Below are positions 17,230 to 27,349 of a stretch of 64,000 bases of DNA, piece by piece. The translations under genes and the position numbers were made by a program. Numbering within the stretch: the first letter of the stretch is position 1; every line of letters begins with the position of its first letter. This DNA comes from Lysobacterales bacterium (GTDB taxonomy: Bacteria; Pseudomonadota; Gammaproteobacteria; Xanthomonadales; Ahniellaceae): NCBI GenBank assembly GCA_016721845.1, contig JADKHK010000013.1, forward strand, positions 974,501-1,038,500, in the 5' to 3' direction. Under the pieces are notes generated by a model. The model made no database searches. It saw only the letters and a list, made by a program, of their open reading frames with translations, and had not been told where the DNA came from.

Positions 17230-18339
17230 ATGCACCCGCCCAAACGTTCCTACTTCGCCTACATCTCGGCCCTGCTCGGCGTGCTGTCGCTGATCGGCGT
17301 GCTCTGTTTCCATTTTCCGGAACTGCTGACCAGCAAGGAATTCCGCAACGCCTACACCGAGGACTTCGCACGCAACCTGATGCTGGTGGGGCTGATCGCG
17401 GCCTTCCTGCTCGGCACGCTGGCGATCCTGCGTGGCCGCAACCGGCGTGTGGCGATGCTCGGGGTCGGCACCGCGACCCTGGCGGTCCTGCTCGGCGGCA
17501 GCGATGTGCAATTCAACGCGATCGGCCAGACGCCTTACTCGCTCGGCCTCGACTGGTTCGTGATCTCGCTGTTCTTCTCGGCCCTGGTGTTCGTCCCGAT
17601 CGAACAGTTCCTCGGCGCACGGGCGCAGTCGCCGCTGCGACCGGAATGGCGCACCGACATCGGCTACTTCTTCCTCACCCATGTGCTGGTGCAATTCATC
17701 CTGATCCTGGTCACCGCATCGACCACGCAAATCGCGGCATTGGCGCAATTCCCCGGCCTGCAACAGACCATTCAGTCGTGGCCGGTGTGGCTGCAATTCC
17801 TGTGCGCGGTGTTCTTCGCCGATCTCGCCCAGGCCACGCTGCACCGCGCGTATCACAACATTCCATGGCTCTGGCGCTTCCACGCCGTGCACCACTCCTC
17901 CGAACACATGGACTGGCTGGCCGGCTCGCGCATCCATCTGGTCGAGGTCGTGCTGACCCGCTCGGCCGTGCTGGCACCGCTGATCGTGCTCGGCTTTTCG
18001 GCGTCGGCGCTGAATGCCTACGTGATCCTGGTCGGCCTGCAGGCCGTGCTGGCACATGCCAACCTCGGGCTTCGCTTCGGCTTACTCGAATACCTGATCG
18101 TGTTGCCGCGCTATCACCACTGGCACCACGTGCGCGACAAAGCCTATGTCGACGTGAATTACGCCATCCACCTGCCCCTGATCGACATGCTCATGGGCAC
18201 CTTCAAATTGCCGCCGCAGGGTGAATGGCCTCAGGAATACGGCGTGCTCAAGCCTGAGACCGTGCCCGAAGGCATCCTCAAGCAGCAGTGGATGCCGTTC
18301 TCGCGGCGCAAGGTCTGGCGGAACACGCCGACACCCTGA
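17230..18339 (+). CDS. Sterol desaturase / fatty acid hydroxylase superfamily protein
   Basis: A 369-residue membrane di-iron enzyme. An N-terminal block with about four hydrophobic helices precedes the catalytic part, which has the histidine boxes HRAYH, HAVHH and HHWHH. These bind two irons and catalyse O2-dependent hydroxylation or desaturation of lipids. The substrate cannot be told; bacterial members act on sterols, hopanoid-like lipids or fatty acids. The ATG at 17230 (MHPPKRSYF) is preferred; a GTG at 17167 would put the start seven bases after the cyclase stop. It may be co-transcribed with the amidase that follows after 47 bases. Confidence 0.87.
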   Translation: MHPPKRSYFAYISALLGVLSLIGVLCFHFPELLTSKEFRNAYTEDFARNLMLVGLIAAFLLGTLAILRGRNRRVAMLGVGTATLAVLLGGSDVQFNAIGQTPYSLGLDWFVISLFFSALVFVPIEQFLGARAQSPLRPEWRTDIGYFFLTHVLVQFILILVTASTTQIAALAQFPGLQQTIQSWPVWLQFLCAVFFADLAQATLHRAYHNIPWLWRFHAVHHSSEHMDWLAGSRIHLVEVVLTRSAVLAPLIVLGFSASALNAYVILVGLQAVLAHANLGLRFGLLEYLIVLPRYHHWHHVRDKAYVDVNYAIHLPLIDMLMGTFKLPPQGEWPQEYGVLKPETVPEGILKQQWMPFSRRKVWRNTPTP

Positions 18340-18386
18340 ATGCGCCTGCTGCGGGCATACTCGCGGCAGGATCACGAGGACCCGCA

Positions 18387-19961
18387 ATGACGGCACTCTG
18401 GCAGCTGAGCGCGACCGAATGGCGTGACCGACTCGCGCGTGGCGAGGTGTCGGCGCGCGAATCGGTGGATGCCCAGATCGAACGCATCGAGGCGGTGAAT
18501 CCGGCGATCAATGCGCTCGTCGTATCGTGTTTCGACCAGGCCCGCGCGGAAGCCGATGCCGCCGATGCGAAACGTGCGCGCGGTGAAACGCTCGGGCCGT
18601 TGCACGGACTCCCGGTGAGCATCAAGGAATGCCTCGCGCTCCAAGGCACCGCGGCGACCGGCGGACTGACCACACGCAAGGCCCTGATCGATACCGTCGA
18701 CGACCCGCATGTCGCGCGACTGCGTGCCGCCGGCGGCATCGTGCTCGGCAAGACCAATGTGCCGCAGCTGATGTCCTTCGTGGAAACCGAGAATCCGCTC
18801 TACGGACTCACCCGCAATCCCTGGCACCACGATCGCGCCTGCGGTGGTTCGACCGGCGGCGAAGGCGCCCTGATCGCCGCCGGAGGGTCGCCGCTCGGAT
18901 TGGGCACCGACATCGGCGGCAGCATCCGCGTCCCCGCGGCCTTCTGCGGCATCTTCGGCTTGAAGCCGGGCAGCGGGCGCGCGAACGACGCCTGCGGCAT
19001 CGGCTTCTCGAAAGGCCAGCGCGCCATCATTTCCCAGGCCGGTGTACTGGCGCGCAGCAGCGCCGATGTCGAGCTCGGCACCCGCATCGTGTTCGGCGAG
19101 TTCGATGCGCACCGCGCCGGCCCGCCGTACGCGCCGCTCGCCCCTGCACGCGACATCGACTGCGCTGCCTTGCGCGTCGCCCTGATTGAAGACGACGGCG
19201 TGTTTCCGATCCATGCCGCGGGCCGGCGAGCAGTGCGCGAAGCCGCGGCGCAATTGCGCGCAGCGGGGGTGACCGTCGACCAGTGGATGCCCCCGCCGCT
19301 GATCCAGGCGCAGGAAATCTTCTTCCACCTGCTGTCCAGCGACCGCGGGGCCGAAATTCGTCGACAGCTGGTTGGATCGCCGGTCGATCCGCGCATCGCT
19401 CGGCTGCGCTTCTTCGCCTCGCGCGGACGCTGGTTCAACGCCGCGATGGCGTCGTTGCTGCGGGCATTCGGTCAAATCAGCGCCGCCGACATGTTGACCT
19501 GCTTCGGCCAGGGCGATACCGATCACTACTGGCGCACGATCATGCGCCAACAGGCCTTCGAACAGCGCTTCGACTCGATGCTGCATGCCGCGGGTTTCGA
19601 CGCGGTGCTGATGCCGGCTTTCGGCACGCCGCCCTACCGGCATGGCCAGGCCATCGATCTCGGCGTCGCCGGTACCTATTCGTCCTTGTGGAACGTGCTC
19701 GGATGGCCGGCCGGCATCGTGCCGGTCACCCGCATTCGCGAGGATGAGACGGCCAGCCGCGCGTCGACGCGCGACCGGGCCGTGCAGGCCGCGGTCGAAT
19801 GCGAGCGCGATGCCACCGGATTGCCGGTCGCCGTGCAGATCGCCGCTCCGGCTTGGCAGGAAGCGCGCGTCCTGGCACTGATGCAGGCACTCGAAGCACG
19901 CGTGCGCAACACGCCGGAATTCCCGCTGACCCCGGTCACGCCGGTCGTTGCGCTCGGCTAG
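18387..19961 (+). CDS. Amidase signature family hydrolase
   Basis: A 524-residue cytoplasmic amidase. The Ser-cisSer-Lys triad is visible: K80 (PVSIKE), S155 (CGGSTGGEG) and S179 (GTDIGGSIR). The latter GGS stretch and length resemble fatty-acid-amide-hydrolase-like and general amidases rather than GatA, and no gatB/gatC are nearby, so a tRNA-dependent role is unlikely. The ATG at 18387 follows GAGGA at 18376-18380; upstream in-frame codons to 18288 overlap the desaturase gene. Amide substrate unknown. Confidence 0.9.
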   Translation: MTALWQLSATEWRDRLARGEVSARESVDAQIERIEAVNPAINALVVSCFDQARAEADAADAKRARGETLGPLHGLPVSIKECLALQGTAATGGLTTRKALIDTVDDPHVARLRAAGGIVLGKTNVPQLMSFVETENPLYGLTRNPWHHDRACGGSTGGEGALIAAGGSPLGLGTDIGGSIRVPAAFCGIFGLKPGSGRANDACGIGFSKGQRAIISQAGVLARSSADVELGTRIVFGEFDAHRAGPPYAPLAPARDIDCAALRVALIEDDGVFPIHAAGRRAVREAAAQLRAAGVTVDQWMPPPLIQAQEIFFHLLSSDRGAEIRRQLVGSPVDPRIARLRFFASRGRWFNAAMASLLRAFGQISAADMLTCFGQGDTDHYWRTIMRQQAFEQRFDSMLHAAGFDAVLMPAFGTPPYRHGQAIDLGVAGTYSSLWNVLGWPAGIVPVTRIREDETASRASTRDRAVQAAVECERDATGLPVAVQIAAPAWQEARVLALMQALEARVRNTPEFPLTPVTPVVALG

Positions 19962-19992
19962 GCTTGCGTCTCTGTTCGCAATCAAGACGACC

Positions 19993-20478
19993 ATGATCCC
20001 CAACCTCGGCACTTCCGGCATCGCGCATGCCATCCAGCTGGCCGTCGCGCCGGTGTTCCTGCTGACCGGCGTGTCGGCCCTGCTCGGCGTCCTGGCCAGT
20101 CGCCTGGCGCGCATCGTCGATCGGGCGCGCCGTCTCGAGGGATTTGCGGATGGTGACGACGCGAAATCGGCGCGTGCTCGCAGCGAACTGCGGGTGATCG
20201 CGCAGCGCGGGCGGGTGGTCAGCTGGGCGATCGCGCTCGGTACGGTGACGGCCTTGCTGATCGCCGCGGTGATTGCGCTCATGTTCATCGGCGCGTTCTT
20301 CGGATTCGATGCGTCGGTGCCGGTGGCCCTGCTGTTCATTGCGGCGATGCTGTCGATGATCGCCGCACTGGCCCTGTTCCTGCGCGAAGTCTTTCTCGCC
20401 ACCGCGACCTTGCGTTTCTCCGGCGCGACCTTCCATGAATTGAGCCGGGGTGCACGTCGGGATGCGTCCCGCGATTGA
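19993..20478 (+). CDS. DUF2721 family membrane protein
   Basis: A 161-residue integral membrane protein with three hydrophobic segments (about 14-35, 76-100 and 106-130) and the characteristic LASRLARIVDRARRLE motif between the first two, which identifies DUF2721. Function of the family is not known. The ATG at 19993 (MIPNLGTSGIAHAIQLAVAP) matches family N-termini. It follows the amidase by 31 bases on the same strand. Confidence 0.85.
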   Translation: MIPNLGTSGIAHAIQLAVAPVFLLTGVSALLGVLASRLARIVDRARRLEGFADGDDAKSARARSELRVIAQRGRVVSWAIALGTVTALLIAAVIALMFIGAFFGFDASVPVALLFIAAMLSMIAALALFLREVFLATATLRFSGATFHELSRGARRDASRD

Positions 20479-20536
20479 TCGGGATCAGGCGCGGCATCGG
20501 CACCGGCGCTAGCATCCGGTCAATCAGGGAGCTGCC

Positions 20537-22694
20537 ATGACCCGCACCGACACCATCGGCGATATCGCCACCGCGCTTGAACGCATTCTCGAACGTTGTC
20601 CGAAGGACATCGTCGCCGCGATCCCGCTGGGTCTCGGCAAGCCGAACCGCCTGCTGAACGCGATCTACGCGGTCGTGCGCCGTGACCCGTCGCGCTCGCT
20701 CAAGCTGTTCACGGCCTTGTCGCTGGCGCGTCCGCAGCCGAAACCGGGGCTGAAAGCACGCTTCGCGCAACCCTTCATCGACCGCCATTTCGGCGCCGAC
20801 TATCCCGATCTCGACTACGTGCTGGACCAGCGTGCCGGGCGACTGCCGGCGAACGTGTCGATCCACGAATTCTATTTCCAGTCCGGCGCGTGGCTCGGCA
20901 ACGACACGGCGCAGCGCCACTACGCCAGCATCAACTACACCCACGTCGCGCGCGACATGGCCGCACGCCAGCCGACCCTGCTGGTGCAGATGGTCGCGCG
21001 GCGCGGCGATCGCCTGAGCCTGTCCTGCAATCCCGATGTCACGCTGGAACTGATCGAGCGCATGGCCGCGAACGGACAGCCGCGTCCTTACGTGGTGGCC
21101 GTTGTGCACCCGGATCTGCCCTTCCTCGGCAACGACGCCGAAGTCGGCCTCGATTTCGCCGACCTGCTGGTCGAAGACCCCGCCGACTCGCACCGTCTGT
21201 TTGCCCTTGCCGCGCGAACCGGTGCTGCCGAGCGAACATGCGATCGGTCTGCATGCCGCCAGCCTGGTCAAGGACGGCGGCACCCTGCAGATCGGCATCG
21301 GCGCGTTGTCGGATGCGATCGTGCATGGCCTGCTCTGGCGTGAACGCGATCCTGCCGCATTCGCACACACCGTCCGTGCACTGAGCAGCCTGCGCAGCCC
21401 GGACCTCGGCATCGAATGCGGACGCTTCGAACGCGGCCTGTACGGCGCCAGCGAAATGGTCATGGACGGCTTCATGCACCTGCGCAAGGCCGGCATCCTG
21501 CGTCGTGAAGTGTTCGATGACCTCGGTCTGCAGCGGCTGATGAACGCCGGCTGCGTCGGCCCGGTCGCGGACGCCTCCACGCTCGATCGCTTCATCGAGG
21601 CCGGGCTGGTATCGATGCCGCTGGATCGGCCCTCGCTGCGCTGGCTGCAGAAGTTCGGCCTGGTCGACCCGACGGTGGAACTGGTCGACGGCGAATTGCG
21701 CTGGCCGGACGGCATGCGCAGCGGCGCCGACCTGTGCGATCGCGGTGCAAGGCGCATGCTGGTCGAACACATCGAAGGCAAGTCGCTCGTCGGAGGTCGC
21801 TATCTGCACGGCGCGTTCTGGCTCGGCAGCCGCTTGCTGCAGGACTGGCTGCGCGAGCTCGACGGCGCCGACTACACCGGCCTGTGCATGACCCGCGTCG
21901 CGCACATCAACCAGTTGTATGGCGGACGCGAATCGCTCGACATCGCACAACGGCACGACCCGCGCTTCTTCAACACCTGCATGATGGCGACCGTGTTCGG
22001 CGCGGCGGTGTCAGATGGTCTGGCCGATGGTCAGGTCGTGAGCGGTGTCGGCGGCCAGTACAACTTCGTCGCGATGGCGCACGAAATCCCGAATGGCCGC
22101 AGCGCGCTGATGTTGCGTGCGGTTCGCGACAACGCCCAGGGGCCGCAGTCGAACATCGTCTGGCACTACGGCTACACCACCATTCCGCGGCATCTGCGCG
22201 ATCTGGTCGTGACCGAATACGGCATCGCCGACCTGCGCGGCGCCACCGACGAGGAATGCGTGCAGCGCATGCTCGCGGTCTGCGACGCGCGCTTCGTCGA
22301 TGCATTGATCGCGAAGGCCAAGGCGGCCGGCAAGCTGTCGCGCGACTACACCCTGCCCGACGCCGCGCGGGCGAACACGCCGCAGGGCCTGCAGGATCGC
22401 CTGAAGGCCAGCGGCGCACTCGCCCACCTGCCGCGCTGGCCGTTCGGCTGCGATTTCGACGAACGCGAGCTGCGCCTGATCGGTGCGCTGAAGCAGCTCA
22501 AGGCCAACACCGCCACGCGTGGCGGCAAGCTGCGCACGCTGGCGAAGGCGGTAATGCGTGGTGCGCCACGGGTCGAACAGCACAACGATTTGCAACGCAT
22601 GCAGCTGGACGCGCCGGCCAACCTCGGCGAACGCATCGAGGCACGGCTGCTGTGCCTGGCGCTGGACGAGACGGACGCGATGAAGCGCGTTTGA
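20537..22694 (+). pseudogene. Acetyl-CoA hydrolase/transferase family protein, broken by one frameshift
   Basis: Two open frames that together encode one protein of about 718 residues: 20537 to about 21205 (start MTRTDTIGDIATALERIL) and about 21205 to 22694. The junction lies at a CCC run at 21204-21206; removing one C would read ...HRLFALPREPVLPSEHAIGL... and restore the family sequence. The C-terminal half carries GASEMVMDGFMHLRKAGILRR-type and VVSGVGGQYNFVAMAH motifs plus the TEYGIADLRG block of CoA-transferase/acetyl-CoA hydrolases. No other damage is visible, so a sequencing error is at least as likely as a real mutation. Normal role: CoA transfer to or from acetate-like acids. Confidence 0.82.
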
Positions 22695-22773
22695 CTGCCG
22701 TCAATCCACGCCGTCGGTCATCCCCTAGAATGCCCCCTGACCCATTGCGCGGCGCCCGCCGCGAAGCCCGAGC

Positions 22774-23556
22774 ATGTCCCCATCTGCCTTCATCAGCGAG
22801 CGCGTGCTCGACGTGCGTCATTGGACCGACGCGTATTTCAGTTTCACCGTGACCCGCGACGACGGTTTCCGCTTCGACAACGGCCAGTTCGTGATGATCG
22901 GCCTGATGGTCAACGGCAAGCCGCTGATGCGCGCGTATTCGATCGCCAGCGCCAACTGGGAGGAGCAGCTCGAGTTCTTCTCGATCAAGGTGCAGGACGG
23001 CCCGCTGACGTCGCGGCTGCAGCACATCCAGCCCGGCGACGAGGTGATGCTGTCGCGCAAGCCGACCGGCACCTTGCTGATCAGCGACGTGCATCCGGGG
23101 CGCAATCTGTATCTGCTGGCGACCGGCACCGGACTGGCACCGTTCCTGTCGATCCTCAAGGACCCGGAAACCTACGAGCGCTACGAACGCGTGATCCTGA
23201 TGCATGGCGTGCGCAATGCCGAAGACCTGGCCTATCGCGACTATCTGGAACGCGAGATGCCGCGCCATGAATTCCTCGGCGACATCATTCGGCAGAAGTT
23301 CTGCTACTACCCGGCGGTGAGCCGCGAGCCGTTCCAGCACCACGGCCGCATCACCACGCTGTTCGACAACGGCCAGTGCCAGTCCGACCTCGGCATCGAG
23401 CCGCTGGACCCGAAACACGACCGCGCCATGATCTGCGGCAGCCCGCAAATGCTCGCCGACTTCCGCAAGATCCTCGACACCCGCGGCTTCACCGCCGCCC
23501 CGCGCATCGGCACCGCCGGCGAATACGTGTTCGAGCGGGCGTTCGTTGACAAGTAA
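22774..23556 (+). CDS. fpr: Ferredoxin--NADP(+) reductase
   Basis: A 260-residue FAD-dependent reductase of the bacterial Fpr type. RAYSIAS is the FAD-binding RxYS motif, ATGTGLAPFLSIL the NADP-binding loop, and ICGSPQML the nicotinamide-contact region; the C-terminus YVFERAFVDK ends in the usual short tail. It shuttles electrons between NADPH and ferredoxin/flavodoxin and helps in oxidative stress. It could supply the unlinked Rieske oxygenase in this window (inference). An IS110 remnant begins 29 bases after its stop. Confidence 0.95.
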   Translation: MSPSAFISERVLDVRHWTDAYFSFTVTRDDGFRFDNGQFVMIGLMVNGKPLMRAYSIASANWEEQLEFFSIKVQDGPLTSRLQHIQPGDEVMLSRKPTGTLLISDVHPGRNLYLLATGTGLAPFLSILKDPETYERYERVILMHGVRNAEDLAYRDYLEREMPRHEFLGDIIRQKFCYYPAVSREPFQHHGRITTLFDNGQCQSDLGIEPLDPKHDRAMICGSPQMLADFRKILDTRGFTAAPRIGTAGEYVFERAFVDK

Positions 23557-23585
23557 TTCAACGGACGGCCCTCGGTCATGCTGCA

Positions 23586-23786
23586 GTGATTCAAGGCGCG
23601 CGTGCGGTACTCGCGGCGGCAAAACGTGCGCAGGCTGCGGGCAAGCCGCTCGATCGTTTGCGCGCCTGGGCGGTCGCGCTCGCCGAACGCCGCGGCTTCA
23701 ACAAGGCGGCAGTCGGCCTTGCGAACAAAATGGTGCGCATCATCTGGGCGACGTGGCACCACGCACGCAGCTTCGATGCCGACTAA
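23586..23786 (+). pseudogene. IS110 transposase, C-terminal fragment
   Basis: A 66-codon remnant whose sequence PLDRLRAWAVALAERRGF followed by NKAAVGLANKMVRIIWATWHH matches the conserved C-terminal tail of IS110/IS116 transposases, including the final Trp-x-Trp and acidic end. The only start is a GTG that has no functional meaning; about 80% of a normal transposase is missing upstream, where fpr now sits. Confidence 0.75.
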
Positions 23787-24115
23787 GGCAAACGCTTCGA
23801 TCAGGAGATCGCGATGACCAGCGCCTGATCGATACCCGCAGTCAACGCAACACACCCTTTCACCACAGAGCGGCACGTCAACGGATCGATCAGATCAACC
23901 TCATCACCAGCGGCTCGGCCGCGGTGTGGCAAGGCCGATAACTATGTCGGACCCTCGAGGTCGCTTGAACGATAGGCCCCACACCTGCGGATTCCATGAT
24001 GTCCCGGCGGATGATCCCGCCACTTCGAGGACGGATAGACGCTTGCACCGATCCACCCGTGATGAAGCAGAACAGGATCAATCAGGTTGACGTAGGGGAG
24101 GAGTCCATAGACGCA
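23586..24115 (+). mobile_element. IS110-family insertion sequence remnant
   Basis: The stretch starts inside the C-terminal part of an IS110-type transposase (23586-23786) and continues through about 330 bases without a gene. It ends near GGGGAGGAGTCCATAG at 24094-24109, which resembles the short downstream end of IS110 elements as I remember them (including a CGAGGACGGATA stretch near 24026). The 5' part of the element, with the catalytic DEDD domain, is absent. Exact ends cannot be set without a search, because IS110 elements lack clear inverted repeats. Confidence 0.6.
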
Positions 24116-24118
24116 TAG

Positions 24119-24427
24119 TTAGGCGTGCTGAATCGGAGCGAGTTGTTGCGATCGAACGCGGCGTGGAACCTCATCCAGTATGGACTTGTAGAGAGCGCTA
24201 TCGGCGGTTCTTGGGTCAAGCCCTTCAGCAAGAAAGACTGTGTCGGTGTACTTTTGAGGAGATTGCGGAGGGCATGTGGTGAGGCGGGCCTTCCATAGGG
24301 GGGAAAGGCAAAAACCGTAGACCACGCAAAGCTTCTCCAGCAGCAGGTTGGCTGCGAAGCGTCCGCTGCTTGAGTGGTTAGAAAGGTCGGGCCTACCAGA
24401 TCGAATCATCATTTGCCCATTTGGCAA
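24119..24427 (-). CDS. Hypothetical protein (low-GC patch), possibly shorter
   Basis: A 102-codon frame in DNA of clearly lower GC than its neighbours. The middle (LEKLCVVYGFCLSPLWKARL, then a PPQSPQKYTDTVFLAEGLDP stretch) reads like a genuine small protein, with an acidic helix pattern seen in short hypothetical proteins. The N-terminal 25 codons overlap the broken DUF4826 gene and are probably not translated as written; a start near codon 28 (CTG/TTG region around 24345) would be likely. Not recognised. Confidence 0.4.
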   Translation of the reverse strand: MPNGQMMIRSGRPDLSNHSSSGRFAANLLLEKLCVVYGFCLSPLWKARLTTCPPQSPQKYTDTVFLAEGLDPRTADSALYKSILDEVPRRVRSQQLAPIQHA

Positions 24428-24808
24428 GTACGCCAGCTCGGGATTGGAGGAGCGGACCGAGTTTTGGCCAATGCTCAGGAGTACCGATCGAGATATTGGG
24501 ATGAGGAATCCCGCGCAGCATGTGGCGAGACCTCAGTCCACCGCTACCGATGAAACCAATGCCTGCCGGGTCGGACTCTGCCTCAGACCAGGGAATGAAA
24601 TCGGTCGGAGATCTCGCAGTAGGCCAGCTTCATCACCCCGTTGGCTCTCGATGGCCCAAATCGATACGTATGGTGCGACATGCCAAGCCGGCCATTCTCC
24701 AATTCGGCCGTGAGGAACCTGCTCTTTGGAAAGGTATGACTCAACCTCTTGGCGGCGATCCATGCACCACCGCTCTTCAAGCTCTGGATCGTCGTATTTG
24801 AGAGGCAA
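24393..24808 (-). pseudogene. DUF4826-like gene broken by several indels
   Basis: The N-terminal half (TTG start at 24808, MPLKYDDPELEERWCMDRR..., with HGRIGEWPAWHVAPYVSIWA) reads in one frame. The C-terminal half (MLRGIPHPNISIGTPEHWPK, later RAGVLAKWANDDSIW, stop at 24393-24395) reads in another. Between about 24590 and 24655 pieces of the expected sequence (GVMKLAYCEIS, PTDFIPWSEAE) appear in two further frame steps, so at least two indels are present. Both halves fit my memory of DUF4826, a family of unknown function. The multiple lesions make real decay more likely than sequencing error. Confidence 0.6.
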
Positions 24809-25084
24809 GTGGACCTTTCTAACAACAATTATCCGACCAAAGAGTCGGGATATTGGCGCGAGTCTGGCTTTGCTTGCGGATAGGGGTCAAGGAACTTCCT
24901 CAGTGCGTGCAGATGCGCGGCGAGGCGCGAGGGAGCGATGGTGGGATCCGGTTGCTGCGTCGGGATAAGGACTATTCCAAACAAAACGCCGGGATAACGC
25001 GTCACCCGCAGTCATCGAAGGTACTCGACATCCGCGACGGCCTCCCCCGCGTGAACGAGAGGGAGGCCGGGGCGTTGGAATGAC
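24809..25084. other. Gene-free stretch downstream of the TonB receptor
   Basis: No convincing gene on either strand. The first half is part of the lower-GC patch. Near the receptor 3' end, 25039-25046 (GGCCTCCC) can pair with 25061-25068 (GGGAGGCC) as an 8-bp hairpin located 16 bases past the receptor stop; on the minus strand it has no T-run, so it is at best a weak terminator. Confidence 0.4.
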
Positions 25085-27349
25085 TCAGAAGCGTGCGGTG
25101 AATTCGACGCCCCAGAGGCGGGGTTCGTTGACGAAGCCGGTGAGGTTGTTGAAGTCGATGGCGCCGACCAGTTCTTCGGCGTCGGTGATGTTGCGGCCGA
25201 ACAGGGCGACTTCCTTGTTGCCGTATTCCCAGTTGTAGCCGACGCGCAGACCGCCTTCGACCAAGGCATCGCCGTGGAACTCGGCGGACTCGTACAGGAA
25301 GAAGTTGACCTCGTCGCGATACGCCCAGTCGGTGAACACGAACCACTCGGCCCCATCGCCGGCCGGAATGCCGTATCGCGCGGTCAGGTTGCCGATCCAC
25401 TTCGGCGCGTTCGGCAGCGAGTTGCCATCGATCGAGACGGTGCCGGCGCTGGCACCGGCGGGATCAAGCACGGTGCAGCCGCCGCCACACGGCTGGATCG
25501 CGAGGCCAGGATCATTGATCTCGGTGTCGTTGTAGCTCGCGCCCACGGTAATCGAAAAGTGATCGGACAGCAGCGCTTCGAGATCGAGTTCGAAACCCTG
25601 GCCGTCGGCTTCCTTGGCATTGATCAGGGTATTGAAGTTGGCCGCACCGCCGACCGCAGTCAGCTGCAGATCGTCGACGGTGTAATCGAACACGGCGAAA
25701 CCGAGACGCGCGCGTTGCTCGAACAGATCGGCCTTCACGCCGGCTTCGAACGACAGCGAGGTTTCCGAATCGGCCACCGAAATCGTGTTGCCGAACAACA
25801 GTCGTCCCTGGATGCTGGGCGCACGGAACCCGCGCGCCACGCGGCCGTAGACATTCACCGCATCGTTCAACGCATAGACCGCGCTCAGGTCCCAGCTGAC
25901 ATCGGAATCGGAAGGACTGGCGTACAAGGGCAGCAAGGCCCCGCCGCCGATCGGCGACTGCGTGCGGAAGGCGACGAAATCCTTCTCGTCACGGGTGTAG
26001 CGCACACCGGCGCGCAAGGTCAGATCGTCGCTGGCCTGGTATTCGCCCGAGGCAAACAGCGCCCACGCCGTGTTGTCCTGTTCCTGGCGCGCATAGCCGT
26101 TCTGCACGCCGCCCGCCAGGGTGTCGTAGTTGAAGCTGTCGATGCTGATCGACTCGTCGTACCAGAACAACCCGGCCTGCCAGTCGAAGTCGCCCCAGTC
26201 ATTGGATTCGAAGCGGAATTCCTGCGACAGCTGGCGGTGTTCGGGCAAGCCATCGGCCGATTCCGCCGGGAACGGGATGAAGCCCGGACCGAACGGCGGC
26301 GCGAACGACGCACCGTAACCGCCGTCGATGTCGCCACGACTAAGCGAATCGGCGCTCTCGTAACCGCTGACCGAGAACAGCGTGACCCGACCGAGATCGA
26401 AACGCAGGCGCGCATTGGCGCCGAAGGTGTCGAGTTCCTGCAGGTTGGTGCCGTCGATCGAGATCGATTCGCGGTCGAAGCCGGGAATCAAGTCATTGCT
26501 GCCGTGCTGGATGATGTTGGCGCGGAACAGGCGCGCGGTCCCGTCGAGCGAACGGGCGTGGATATTGAACAGCGCCTCGGTGTCGTCCGAGGGCGCGTAC
26601 AGCAGCTGCACGCGCGCCGCGAATTCCTTGTAACCCTCGAGTTCGTCGTCGCCGGAGGTCTGCGTGTTGTCGACCCAATCGTCGCGGCGTTGATACAGCG
26701 CAGACGCGCGCATCGACCACGCATCGTTCAATCCGCCGCCATAAGCGCCTTCGAAATTGGCATTGCCGAGCGCGCCGTAACTGACCTGCGCGTAGCCTTC
26801 GGTCTCCTGCGTGGGACGACGCGACTGGAACTTGAGCACGCCGGCCGGCGTGTTGCGCCCGAACAGCGTGCCCTGCGGGCCACGCAGCATTTCCACGCTG
26901 TCCAGATCGAACATCGGGAATCCCTTGAGCAAAGGGTTTTCCTGCACGATGTCGTCATAGACGAGGGATACCGGCTGCGATGCATTCAAGTCGAAATCGG
27001 TATTGCCGAGACCGCGGATGTAGAAGCGCGGAAACGCACGCCCGAAGCTCGATTCGATGTTCAGGCTGGGCAAACGCCCGGAGAGCACGCGGATGTCGTC
27101 ACCACCGGAGCCGATCACGTCCAGCTTCTCGTCGGCGATCGTGGTGATCGAAATCGGCACTTCGTTGACGTTCTCGACCCGGCGCTGCGCGGTCACGGTG
27201 ACGACGTCGAGCTGCGCCGCGCCTTCCTCCTTGGCGGCGGCGGTGTCGTCGTCCTGCGCGTAGGCCGCACCGCTGCAGCAGACCGCGGCGACGGCAAGCG
27301 ACAGCAGCGAGCGACGGACTGCGGTGTAGGGATTGTGGTGCGTGCGCAT
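25085..27349 (-). CDS. TonB-dependent outer-membrane receptor
   Basis: A 754-residue beta-barrel receptor. A signal peptide (residues 1-31, ...AAVCCSGAAYAQ) is followed by a TonB-box-like DVVTVTAQRR, a plug domain with FPRFYIRGLGNTDF and DSVEMLRGPQGTLFGRNTPAG, and a 22-strand barrel ending in the terminal aromatic F (VEFTARF). The ATG at 27349 follows AGGAGA; the longer open frame has no support. This branch takes up siderophores or other nutrients; the plug motifs do not give the substrate, and no regulator, TonB or ABC genes sit beside it. Confidence 0.93.
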   Translation of the reverse strand: MRTHHNPYTAVRRSLLSLAVAAVCCSGAAYAQDDDTAAAKEEGAAQLDVVTVTAQRRVENVNEVPISITTIADEKLDVIGSGGDDIRVLSGRLPSLNIESSFGRAFPRFYIRGLGNTDFDLNASQPVSLVYDDIVQENPLLKGFPMFDLDSVEMLRGPQGTLFGRNTPAGVLKFQSRRPTQETEGYAQVSYGALGNANFEGAYGGGLNDAWSMRASALYQRRDDWVDNTQTSGDDELEGYKEFAARVQLLYAPSDDTEALFNIHARSLDGTARLFRANIIQHGSNDLIPGFDRESISIDGTNLQELDTFGANARLRFDLGRVTLFSVSGYESADSLSRGDIDGGYGASFAPPFGPGFIPFPAESADGLPEHRQLSQEFRFESNDWGDFDWQAGLFWYDESISIDSFNYDTLAGGVQNGYARQEQDNTAWALFASGEYQASDDLTLRAGVRYTRDEKDFVAFRTQSPIGGGALLPLYASPSDSDVSWDLSAVYALNDAVNVYGRVARGFRAPSIQGRLLFGNTISVADSETSLSFEAGVKADLFEQRARLGFAVFDYTVDDLQLTAVGGAANFNTLINAKEADGQGFELDLEALLSDHFSITVGASYNDTEINDPGLAIQPCGGGCTVLDPAGASAGTVSIDGNSLPNAPKWIGNLTARYGIPAGDGAEWFVFTDWAYRDEVNFFLYESAEFHGDALVEGGLRVGYNWEYGNKEVALFGRNITDAEELVGAIDFNNLTGFVNEPRLWGVEFTARF

